The position numbers were made by a program, and so were the translations under genes. From Qipengyuania flavescens (GTDB lineage: Bacteria > Pseudomonadota > Alphaproteobacteria > Sphingomonadales > Sphingomonadaceae), in assembly GCF_029688735.1 (NCBI RefSeq), contig NZ_JARULD010000002.1, positions 806,001 through 870,000 of the forward strand: a stretch of 64,000 nt of DNA, in the 5' to 3' direction. Under the pieces are notes generated by a model that saw only the letters and a program-made list of their open reading frames with translations, did not search any database and was not told the DNA's origin. Positions 47,205-54,893 of the stretch are shown piece after piece (the stretch's first letter is position 1; every line of letters starts with the position of its first letter).

Positions 47205-48728
47205 TTATCCCTTTGTGGCTTCTGTCAGATGCCGCTGGATCGTCGGATTGTCGGGAGCGAGTTTCGCTGCCCGGCGCAGCATTTCGAGACCGCGCGCCCG
47301 CGATCCGGTCTGGACCAGAAGCCAGCCGGCGGTATCGAGAATGGAGGCGTTATCCGGCTCCAGCCTGGCCGCACGTAGGGCGATTTCGAGGGCCTGTTCT
47401 TCCTTGCCGAGCTTCTCTTTCGCAAAAGCGAGGTTGTTGAGCACCATCGCATTATCGGACCGGGTGCGTGATAGAATGCTCTCGTACCGGGTTTCCGCGT
47501 CGCGCCACTGCCGGTTGCGCAGCGCCTGGTCCGCCTTGGCCAATTCACCGCCGACCCACTCGGCAGACGGCATCTCGGCGCGCCGCTCGAATTCTTCGGC
47601 AGAGCTGCTTCCCGTCCGTTCTGCGGCGCGGGCGGCGAGGCGCAATTCGGCAGGCGTCGCATCGGCCCGGCTCGCCAGCGGGCGGATCGTGCCGAGGGCG
47701 GCGCGTGCATCTCCACCGGCCAGCTGCGCCCGCGCGACAAGCCGGCGCAGCGGGCGCGAGTTAGGCTGCCGGTTCAATTCCGGCTCCAGCACGCCGAGCG
47801 CCAGCGCGGGCTGGTCGATCTCGATCAGCGATTCGCCGTAGATCGCAGGCAGTCCCGCAGCGGACCGCAGCTCGTTTTCGTAAGGCTGCAAAATCTTGCG
47901 CACGGCCTGCCATTCACCCTCGCCCGCAGCGATCCGCGCTTGGAGGAACGCAATCGAGCGGTCCTCGGGCGCTTCGGCCGCCAGATTGTCGGCGATAACG
48001 GCCGCTTCCTCGAACCGGTCGAGCCGGGCGAGCATTTGCGCTTTACCCAGGCGGCCGTCGAAATTGTCGGGATGCAGTTCCAGCGCCCGATCATAGGCCA
48101 TAAGCGCGCCGCTCAGATCGTTGCGGTTTTCTCTTACCAAGCCTTGGACCAGATGCGCCTCGACCAGTTGCGGATCGCTCTCGATCGCCTGTTCGACCAG
48201 TTCAGCTGCCTTGGCGCGATCGCCATTCGCCAGGGCGAACCGTCCGTATGCAGCCAGCAGCCGTGGATCGACCTCGTCGCGAGCCGCGCCAGTAGCGAAG
48301 GCTTCCGCCGCCTCGTCGAACTTCTCCTGCCCTATATAGGCCAGCGCACGAATGCGGTCGGCCGCGCCTGTTTCGATGTCGGCCACCCCCGCGAGCGCTT
48401 CGTCGAAACGATCCCGCAAGATGTCGGACTCGGCGCGCACGATGGCGACGCGAGGTTGCGAGGCGAACTCCGCAGGAAGGGCGTCGAGCGACGAAGCCGC
48501 CCCCTCCCCGTCTCCCAGCGCCAGTTGCGCCCGCGCCAGCAGCAGCCGCATCTCGTGGTCGCCCGGCTGTTCCTTGAGCCCGGCAATCAGCGAAATTCGC
48601 GCTGCGCGAAAGTCGTTGGCCGCGAAGGCTTCCTCGGCGGTCGCGAAGCGCGTGGCGGGATCGGGCGAACACGCGGCAAGCGCCGCGGCCAGCACGAGGG
48701 TCGATGCAAAATGGCGTTTGCTGAACAT
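47205..48728 (-). CDS. TPR-repeat lipoprotein
   Basis: 507 residues. Signal peptide ending LAAALAACS (lipobox) and then about nine tetratricopeptide-like repeats to the end, for example AEEAFAANDFRAARISLIAGL, AAYGRFALANGDRAKAAELVEQAIESDP and LDTAGWLLVQTGSRARGLEMLRRAAKLAPDNP (by parts). It resembles the TPR lipoproteins (PrsT-like) of PEP-CTERM/exosortase systems but is shorter than the usual 900 residues. It converges on the PEP-CTERM gene, which suggests a shared envelope pathway (inference). Confidence 0.85.
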   Translation of the reverse strand: MFSKRHFASTLVLAAALAACSPDPATRFATAEEAFAANDFRAARISLIAGLKEQPGDHEMRLLLARAQLALGDGEGAASSLDALPAEFASQPRVAIVRAESDILRDRFDEALAGVADIETGAADRIRALAYIGQEKFDEAAEAFATGAARDEVDPRLLAAYGRFALANGDRAKAAELVEQAIESDPQLVEAHLVQGLVRENRNDLSGALMAYDRALELHPDNFDGRLGKAQMLARLDRFEEAAVIADNLAAEAPEDRSIAFLQARIAAGEGEWQAVRKILQPYENELRSAAGLPAIYGESLIEIDQPALALGVLEPELNRQPNSRPLRRLVARAQLAGGDARAALGTIRPLASRADATPAELRLAARAAERTGSSSAEEFERRAEMPSAEWVGGELAKADQALRNRQWRDAETRYESILSRTRSDNAMVLNNLAFAKEKLGKEEQALEIALRAARLEPDNASILDTAGWLLVQTGSRARGLEMLRRAAKLAPDNPTIQRHLTEATKG

Positions 48729-48840
48729 GGTTTGCCGCTTAGCAAGATTGCCTGAAATCTTCGTGAAATTTTCGCATCGGAGAGACCCTGTCAATCCGCA
48801 GCGCGGGTGCTAGGTAGAGTCACGACATTAGGAGAGAGCC

Positions 48841-49836
48841 ATGCCGAGCATCAATCGCCGTACCCTTCTCGCCGGAGCAGCTGCCACGGGAGTGGCCGTC
48901 GTAGGCGCGCGCGCCGCATTGGCCCAGAGCACGCCGGTCCCCGCCAGCCTGGCGGGGAAGAATATTCTTATCACCGGCTGCTCTTCAGGCTTCGGCCGGC
49001 TGATGGCGGAAGATTACGCGCGCAAGGGTGCCAAGGTGTTCGCCACCATGCGCAATCTGCCGCGCCCCGAGGCCGCGGAATTGCGCGCCTTGGCCGAAGC
49101 CGACGATCTCGACCTGCAAATCATCGAGATCGACGTCACCGACGATGCCCAGGTGGCTGCCGGTGTTGGAGAGGCCGAGCGGATTGCAGGCGGCGCGATT
49201 GATGTGCTGGTCAACAATGCGGGCATCGGCATCTCCTCACCCGTCGAGGTGCAGGACATGGAAGCCACTCAGCTGATCTTCGACACCAATGTCTTCGGCT
49301 GCCACCGCATGGCCCGCGCCGTCCTCCCCGGCATGCGCGAGCGCGGCTCGGGATTGATCGTGCCGATTTCCAGCCAGCTCGGCCGTGTAATCGTACCCAA
49401 TGCCGGCCACTACTCCGCGACGAAGTTTGCGCTGGAGGCGATGAGCGAACAGCTTGCCTACGAACTGGTGCCACATGGCATCGACGTCGCGATTATCGAG
49501 CCGGGCGGCTATCCGACCGAAGTCTGGGTCAACCGCAACATCTATTCGGCCCAGCTCAAGGAGCGCGCCGAGGACATCCACACCAGCGGCTATCCGCAGG
49601 TGGTCGCGCGCATGGGCGAGGAAGACGGCTCCACCCGCAGTGCCGATCCGATGGACGTGCCCAATGCCATTGCCGCGATCATCGCCATGCCGCCGGGCAC
49701 ACGTCCGCTGCGCACGCCGGTGCATCCCGGACCGAAACCGCAGATTCCGATCAACGAGGTCACCGCCAACGTCCAGGTCGGCTGGCTGGGCGAGAGCGGT
49801 TATGGCCCCTGGATCAAGGCCGTCCATAACGTCTGA
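48841..49836 (+). CDS. SDR oxidoreductase with Tat-type signal
   Basis: 331 residues. NRRTLLAGAAATGVAVVGA is a twin-arginine-like leader, followed by a short-chain dehydrogenase: NILITGCSSGFGR (nucleotide loop), VLVNNAGIGISS, VPISSQLGR (catalytic Ser), YSATKFALEAMSEQL (catalytic Tyr and Lys). Classical SDRs are cytosolic NAD(P)H enzymes; a Tat leader would place it, folded with its cofactor, outside the inner membrane. Substrate unknown. The ATG follows AGGAGAGAG. Stands between the TPR gene (divergent) and ychF. Confidence 0.88.
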   Translation: MPSINRRTLLAGAAATGVAVVGARAALAQSTPVPASLAGKNILITGCSSGFGRLMAEDYARKGAKVFATMRNLPRPEAAELRALAEADDLDLQIIEIDVTDDAQVAAGVGEAERIAGGAIDVLVNNAGIGISSPVEVQDMEATQLIFDTNVFGCHRMARAVLPGMRERGSGLIVPISSQLGRVIVPNAGHYSATKFALEAMSEQLAYELVPHGIDVAIIEPGGYPTEVWVNRNIYSAQLKERAEDIHTSGYPQVVARMGEEDGSTRSADPMDVPNAIAAIIAMPPGTRPLRTPVHPGPKPQIPINEVTANVQVGWLGESGYGPWIKAVHNV

Positions 49837-49901
49837 CGCTCTGGCATTCCTGCGGCGGCGGCGCTAAGGGCGCGTCCACACCTCATTTTCCGGAGTTATC
49901 G

Positions 49902-51002
49902 ATGGGTTTCCGCTGTGGGATCGTCGGCCTGCCGAATGTCGGCAAGTCCACCCTTTTCAACGCCCTTACCGAAACGCAGGCCGCGCAGGCCGCAAACTAT
50001 CCCTTCTGCACGATCGAGCCCAATGTCGGCCAGGTCGCGGTCCCGGACGAACGGCTGGACAAGATCGCCGGGATTGCGAAATCGGCCAAGGTCGTGCCCA
50101 CCCAGCTGGCCTTCGTCGACATCGCCGGCCTGGTTAAGGGCGCGAGCCAGGGCGAAGGCCTAGGCAACCAGTTCCTCGGCAATATCCGCGAGGTGGATGC
50201 GATCGTCCACGTGCTGCGCTGTTTCGAGGATGACGACATCCAGCACGTCTCCAACAAGGTCGACCCAATCGCCGATGCGGAAGTGGTCGAGACCGAGCTG
50301 ATGCTGTCCGACCTCGAAAGCCTGGAGAAGCGGGTGCCTGCTGCGGCGAAGCGCGCGACGGGCGGTGACAAGGAAGCGAAGATCATGGCCAGCGTGCTCG
50401 GCCAGGCGCTGGATTTGCTGCGCGACGGCAAGCCTGCGCGCCTCACAGAGCCCAAGGACGATGAAGAAGCGCGCATGTTCCGCCAGGCGCAGCTGCTGAC
50501 TGCCAAGCCGGTGCTCTATGTCTGCAATGTCGCCGAAGAAGATGCGGCCAAGGGCAACGCCCTGTCCGACCTCGTGTTCGAGAAGGCCAAGGCAGAAGGC
50601 GCCGAAGCTGTCGTCGTGTCTGCGGCCATCGAGAGCGAGCTGGTGGCCATGCCGCAGGAAGACCGCGCGGAATATCTCGCCGAACTGGGCTTGGACGAAT
50701 CCGGCCTAAGCCGTGTCATTCGCGCGGGCTACAAGCTACTTGGCCTCAAGACCTTCTTCACTGCGGGTCCCAAGGAATCACGCGCCTGGACCTTTCCCGA
50801 TGGCGCGAAGGCGCCGCAGGCAGCGGGCGAAATCCATACCGATTTCGAGCGCGGCTTTATTCGCGCTGAAACAATTGCCTACGATGACTACGTTGCGCTG
50901 GGCGGCGAAGGCGGTGCCAAGGAGGCCGGCAAGCTGCGGCAGGAAGGCAAGGAATACGTCGTTCAGGATGGCGACGTGATGCTCTTTAAATTCAACGTCT
51001 GA
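49902..51002 (+). CDS. ychF: Ribosome-associated ATPase YchF
   Basis: 366-residue OBG-family ATPase, redox-sensitive and linked to ribosome binding. GFRCGIVGLPNVGKSTLFNALT with G1, NYPFCTIEPNVG, DIAGLVKGASQGEGLGNQFL and the TGS domain at the C-terminus (KAPQAAGEIHTDFERGFIRAETI, by parts) are unmistakable. Lies downstream of rplY-pth with three inserted genes between. Confidence 0.96.
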   Translation: MGFRCGIVGLPNVGKSTLFNALTETQAAQAANYPFCTIEPNVGQVAVPDERLDKIAGIAKSAKVVPTQLAFVDIAGLVKGASQGEGLGNQFLGNIREVDAIVHVLRCFEDDDIQHVSNKVDPIADAEVVETELMLSDLESLEKRVPAAAKRATGGDKEAKIMASVLGQALDLLRDGKPARLTEPKDDEEARMFRQAQLLTAKPVLYVCNVAEEDAAKGNALSDLVFEKAKAEGAEAVVVSAAIESELVAMPQEDRAEYLAELGLDESGLSRVIRAGYKLLGLKTFFTAGPKESRAWTFPDGAKAPQAAGEIHTDFERGFIRAETIAYDDYVALGGEGGAKEAGKLRQEGKEYVVQDGDVMLFKFNV

Positions 51003-51012
51003 GGTGAAACCC

Positions 51013-52278
51013 ATGAACCGGATTGCCGCCGCACTTGCGCTTGGTTTCGCCACCACGCTGGGTAGCTGTGCGACCTATGCCGATGCTCCGCCAGTTGCCG
51101 CAGCGCAGGTGGAACAGCGCGAGCCGGTCACCATCCTCGTCTCGATCGACGGCTTCCATCCGGACTATCTCGACCGCGGGCTCACGCCGACCCTGTCTCG
51201 TCTCGCCAAAAATGGCGCGACAGCATGGATGGAGGCGTCCTTCCCCACCAAGACCTTCCCCAATCACTGGACGCTGGTCACGGGGCTGGTTCCCGATCAT
51301 CACGGCATAACCGCCAACCGGATGGAAGACCCCGAGCGGCCGGACGAGACCTTCGGCATGTCCAACGTCGATCCCTGGTGGTGGGCCGATGCGCGCCCGA
51401 TCTGGGTCGACGCGGAAGAGGCCGGTATCCGGAGCGCAGCGATGTTCTGGCCGGGCTCGGCCGTGCCATGGGGCGGCACCGCCAAGCGTTTCGGCCCGGT
51501 AGACGATGGCGTGTTGCCGAGCGACTGGCAAGCATTCAGCATGCAGGTCAGCAATAGGCAGCGCGTCAACAGCGTGCTCGACTGGCTGCGTCGTCCGGCG
51601 GATATCCGCCCGGAGTTCGTGACACTCTATTTCGACACTATCGATACGGCAGGCCATGATGTCGGCCCTCAAGACGAAGAACTCGGTGTCGCCCTGCGCG
51701 ATATAGACCGGCACATCGCCGATCTGGTCGCGGGCCTCGAGCAATTGGGACAGCCGGCAAACCTCGTCATCGTTTCCGACCATGGCATGGCCGCTACCAG
51801 CTCGCAGCGGATGATCGGGCTCGACACGATCGTCGATCCGTCGCTCTATCGCCTTGTCGAGGGCGGAGCCTACGCTACCTTCGAGCCGACCGAAGGCAAC
51901 CGCGCTGCGTTCGAGGCGGCTATCCTAACCGATCACGAGCACATGGAGTGCTGGCGCAAGGACGAAATGCCGGAGCGGTTCGAGTACGGCACGCACCGCC
52001 GGATCCCGCCGTATTTCTGCCTCGCGGAAACGGGCTGGACAATCGCGCCGACCGCTTCAGACAGCAGTTGGACGGGCGGTTCGCATGGTTACGATCCCGT
52101 CGCGCCGGAGATGGCGTCGCTTTTCATTGCGCATGGTCCGGCATTTCGCACCGGGATCGCCCTGCCCTCGTTCCGGAACACATCGGTGGAGCCGTTGCTG
52201 AGAGAGCTGATCGGTCTGCCGCCCCGTGGCCGGACCGACGGATCGCTCGATCCCCTGCGGCCTGCCCTCAACCAATAG
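51013..52278 (+). CDS. NPP-type nucleotide pyrophosphatase/phosphodiesterase lipoprotein
   Basis: 421 residues. The signal ends in a lipobox (LGSC). Alkaline-phosphatase superfamily, ectonucleotide pyrophosphatase/phosphodiesterase branch: VSIDGFHPDYL (metal Asp), FPTKTFPNHWTLVTGLVPDHHGI (nucleophile Thr), YFDTIDTAGHDVGP, IVSDHGM and GSHGYDP supply the two-zinc site. Likely hydrolyses nucleotide or phosphodiester substrates in the periplasm. Start ATG 51013 after GAGGTGAAA; GTG 51004 is in frame and adds three residues. Eleven bases from ychF. Confidence 0.9.
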   Translation: MNRIAAALALGFATTLGSCATYADAPPVAAAQVEQREPVTILVSIDGFHPDYLDRGLTPTLSRLAKNGATAWMEASFPTKTFPNHWTLVTGLVPDHHGITANRMEDPERPDETFGMSNVDPWWWADARPIWVDAEEAGIRSAAMFWPGSAVPWGGTAKRFGPVDDGVLPSDWQAFSMQVSNRQRVNSVLDWLRRPADIRPEFVTLYFDTIDTAGHDVGPQDEELGVALRDIDRHIADLVAGLEQLGQPANLVIVSDHGMAATSSQRMIGLDTIVDPSLYRLVEGGAYATFEPTEGNRAAFEAAILTDHEHMECWRKDEMPERFEYGTHRRIPPYFCLAETGWTIAPTASDSSWTGGSHGYDPVAPEMASLFIAHGPAFRTGIALPSFRNTSVEPLLRELIGLPPRGRTDGSLDPLRPALNQ

Positions 52279-52336
52279 TTCTGGAACGGATTGCGACCGC
52301 GCCACGTTAGCACCCTGAACAACAGGGAGCCTCGAC

Positions 52337-53149
52337 GTGGTCGACAAATCAGAAAAATTCAATTGGTTGGTGCGCGTGGGCTATTTCAGCCGTGCGATCC
52401 TCTATTTCGTCCTCGGCCTGATCGCGCTCACCAGCGCCCAGAAAATTGCCGAGGGCACCAATGGTATCTTCCGCGCGATCCAAGAGTTTCCGCTCGGTAC
52501 GGTGATCCTGTGGATCATGGTCGTCGGCCTGATTGCCTATGCGCTGTTCCGCTTCTGCTCCTTGTTCTTCGACATCGAGAACAACGGATCGGACGCCAAG
52601 GGCTGGGGCAAGCGTATCGGCCATGCGGGTAGCGGCGTCGCCCACCTTGCACTCGCATACTCGGCTTACAAGTTCGCCACCAGCGATACGAGCGGTTCGT
52701 CCGGCACTAGCGGCGGCGGCGCGCAGGAGGCGGCCTCCGGCGTCCTCGGGTTCGAATTTGGCGGCATCGTGCTCGGCCTGCTCGGCATCGCGCTGTTCGT
52801 GGCAGCGTTTCACCAGGCGAAGAAGGGCATCACCGGCAGCTTCATGCACCGCATCAGCGGTCGGGCGCCCGATTTCACGCGCTGGCTCGGCGGAGCGGGC
52901 TTTCTTGCCCGCGCGGTCGTCTACACCGTCATCGGCTGGTCGCTGTTCCAGGCAGGCTTCATGTCGGGCGGTGCGGACCAGATCAAGACGCTGGGCGATG
53001 CAGTTGCCAGCCTGGCAGGCGATGGGTTCATTTTCACCCTGACCGCGATCGGCCTGCTGCTCTTCGGTCTCTTCAGCCTCGTGCTGGCTCGCTATCGGAT
53101 CATTCCCGATCTCGACCCCGATGCCGGCGTGCCGAAATTCCGCGCCTGA
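52337..53149 (+). CDS. DUF1206 family membrane protein
   Basis: 270 residues, about six membrane segments in three similar hairpins, each opening with an aromatic/Arg pattern (VRVGYFSRAILYFVLG, KRIGHAGSGVAHLALAYSAY, GGAGFLARAVVYTVIGW). Function unknown. Starts with GTG after CAGGGAG. The neighbour downstream is the glutaredoxin-MauE gene with its own promoter-like region. Confidence 0.87.
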   Translation: MVDKSEKFNWLVRVGYFSRAILYFVLGLIALTSAQKIAEGTNGIFRAIQEFPLGTVILWIMVVGLIAYALFRFCSLFFDIENNGSDAKGWGKRIGHAGSGVAHLALAYSAYKFATSDTSGSSGTSGGGAQEAASGVLGFEFGGIVLGLLGIALFVAAFHQAKKGITGSFMHRISGRAPDFTRWLGGAGFLARAVVYTVIGWSLFQAGFMSGGADQIKTLGDAVASLAGDGFIFTLTAIGLLLFGLFSLVLARYRIIPDLDPDAGVPKFRA

Positions 53150-53150
53150 G

Positions 53151-53179
53151 TTGAAACATACCCCCCGGGGGTATATGTG
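53151..53179 (+). promoter_or_regulatory. Promoter with GC-box operator in its spacer
   Basis: TTGAAA (53151-53156) is followed by TATATG (15-base spacer) or TATGTG (17). A perfect palindrome, ATACCCCCCGGGGGTAT (53158-53174), fills the spacer. It resembles the TACCCC/GGGGTA-type operators of CsoR/RcnR/CstR-family metal or persulfide sensors. Transcription would begin close to the ATG at 53186. Confidence 0.6.
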
Positions 53180-53185
53180 GAAAGG

Positions 53186-53926
53186 ATGACCAAGACCGCA
53201 AAACTCTATCGCATGGTGATGGACAAGCATGTCTGCCCCTATGGCACCAAGTCGAAATGGCTGCTGGAGCGAAAGGGTTTTGCGGTCGAGGATCACCACC
53301 TCACCACTCGCGAAGAAACCGATGCCTTCAAAGCTGAGCATGGCGTCAAAACGACGCCTCAGACCTTCATCGATGGCGAGCGGCTTGGTGGTTACACCGA
53401 ACTCAGAAAGCATTTCGGATACGACAAGAAGGACGACAGCGGGAAAAGTTACACCCCCGTCCTTGCCGTCTTCGCGGTCGGCGTGGCCCTCGCGGTTGCG
53501 CTAAGCCTCTTCGTCTATCAGTCGCCCCTCACCATCCGCACGGCTGAATGGTTCGTCGCCTTCTCGATGGCGATGCTGGCGATGCTCAAGCTGCAGGACG
53601 TCGAGCAATTTTCGACCATGTTCGTCGGCTACGATCTGCTCGGCCAGCGGTGGGTGCCTTATGCCTACGCCTACCCGTTCCTGGAAGCGACCGCGGCGGT
53701 TCTGATGGCCGGGCGAATTCTCCCTTGGATATCAATACCGGTGGCTTTGACGATCGGCACGATCGGAGCGGTCAGCGTATTCTACGCCGTTTATATCCAG
53801 AAGCGCGACATCAAATGCGCATGCGTGGGCGGGTCGGGCAATGTGCCGCTGGGCTTCATCTCGCTCAGCGAGAACCTCGCCATGATCGGTATGGGGATTT
53901 GGATGTTGCTTCGCCCCGCGCTCTGA
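53186..53926 (+). CDS. Glutaredoxin-MauE/DoxX fusion membrane protein
   Basis: 246 residues. Residues 1-80 are a glutaredoxin domain with a single-cysteine site HVCPYGTKS and GVKTTPQTFIDGERLGGY; residues 90-246 hold four membrane segments of the MauE/DoxX type with WFVAFSMAMLAMLKLQDVEQFSTMF (by parts) and the paired cysteine segment CACVGGSGNVPLGFISLSEN. It would couple a thiol or glutathione reaction to electron carriage across the membrane. GTG 53177 is an alternative start, but the promoter would then begin within the coding region. MaoC gene follows by 15 bases. Confidence 0.88.
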   Translation: MTKTAKLYRMVMDKHVCPYGTKSKWLLERKGFAVEDHHLTTREETDAFKAEHGVKTTPQTFIDGERLGGYTELRKHFGYDKKDDSGKSYTPVLAVFAVGVALAVALSLFVYQSPLTIRTAEWFVAFSMAMLAMLKLQDVEQFSTMFVGYDLLGQRWVPYAYAYPFLEATAAVLMAGRILPWISIPVALTIGTIGAVSVFYAVYIQKRDIKCACVGGSGNVPLGFISLSENLAMIGMGIWMLLRPAL

Positions 53927-53941
53927 TCCATCCCCGTCGGC

Positions 53942-54406
53942 ATGATCTATTTCGAAGACATCGAAGTCGGCAGCCGCCAGTCCTTCGGCCGGTACGAAGT
54001 CACCCGCGAAGAGGTGCTGGATTTCGCCAGCAAATACGATCCGCAGCCTTTTCACCTTGATGACGAGGCCGCAGCGCAGACCCATTTCGGGCGAATCTCG
54101 GCCAGCGGCTGGCATACCTGCGCGATGACCATGGCCATGATGGTCGAGAACCTGACCGCCAACAAGCAGGCCGGGCTCGGCTCACCCGGTGTCGATCAGC
54201 TCCGCTGGAAAAAGCCCGTGTACCCCGGCGACACGTTGCGCTGCGAAAGCGAGATCCTCGAAAAGCGCCGGAGCAAGTCGCGCCGCGAAATGGGCATTTT
54301 CAAGAGCCGGACGACGACCTTCAACCAGCATGACGAACCCGTGCTAGAAATGATCAGCAACGGCCTGATCCGCGTACGCGATGAGGACGCGCCGATAGAG
54401 GACTAG
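53942..54406 (+). CDS. MaoC family (R)-enoyl-CoA hydratase-like protein
   Basis: 154 residues, hot-dog fold. FASKYDPQPFHLDDEAAAQTHFG carries the hydratase catalytic Asp and His, and ASGWHTCAMTMAMMVEN and KKPVYPGDTL are conserved. Hydrates trans-2-enoyl-CoA or related thioesters. Similar MaoC genes sit near ychF in related genomes. Converges on the following lipoprotein gene with a 1-base gap. Confidence 0.92.
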   Translation: MIYFEDIEVGSRQSFGRYEVTREEVLDFASKYDPQPFHLDDEAAAQTHFGRISASGWHTCAMTMAMMVENLTANKQAGLGSPGVDQLRWKKPVYPGDTLRCESEILEKRRSKSRREMGIFKSRTTTFNQHDEPVLEMISNGLIRVRDEDAPIED

Positions 54407-54407
54407 T

Positions 54408-54893
54408 TCAGGCGCCGCACTGCACGATGCCGGTGGCCTGGTAGACCACGCCGCCATATTGGTCTTCGACCGTCAGTTCCCCGGAGTAGTCGCTGGTTTC
54501 CATCCCGGTCGGTGCTTCGCTGGCCTCGTCGATGGCGAGCGAGAAGGAATAGGCCTTCCCGTCGTATTTGGAGCGGGCGAGATAGGGTAATTCCCTGCTT
54601 CCCGAGTCTGCCGCGAACGTCAGTATCTCGCCCTTGCGCTTGAGATAGCCTTCTTCCGCCATTGCGATCGCCACGGCACCCATCCCGCCGCCATCGGGAG
54701 CGAAGTTGCACCCGGCGCCATATAGGTCGTTCTGCTCGATATCGGGATAATCGATAGGCTCCAGCGCCAGCTCTTCCGGAACGGGTGTTTGGTTCGCCTC
54801 GACCTCGGCAACTGCAGCCTGGCGTTCTTCCTCGCTCGGCTCGGCCGAACAGGCGGCCAGAGCCAGCAGGGCCACCGGAATTGCTATCCGCAT
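54408..54893 (-). CDS. Small lipoprotein of unknown function
   Basis: 161 residues. Signal peptide MRIAIPVALLALAACS with a lipobox; a Glu-rich linker; then a compact domain with GAGCNFAPDGGGMGAVAIAMAEEGYLKRKGEIL (by parts) and two further motifs. The ATG overlaps the mutL stop by one base (TGATG), so it is coupled to mutL. I do not recognise the family. Confidence 0.8.
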   Translation of the reverse strand: MRIAIPVALLALAACSAEPSEEERQAAVAEVEANQTPVPEELALEPIDYPDIEQNDLYGAGCNFAPDGGGMGAVAIAMAEEGYLKRKGEILTFAADSGSRELPYLARSKYDGKAYSFSLAIDEASEAPTGMETSDYSGELTVEDQYGGVVYQATGIVQCGA

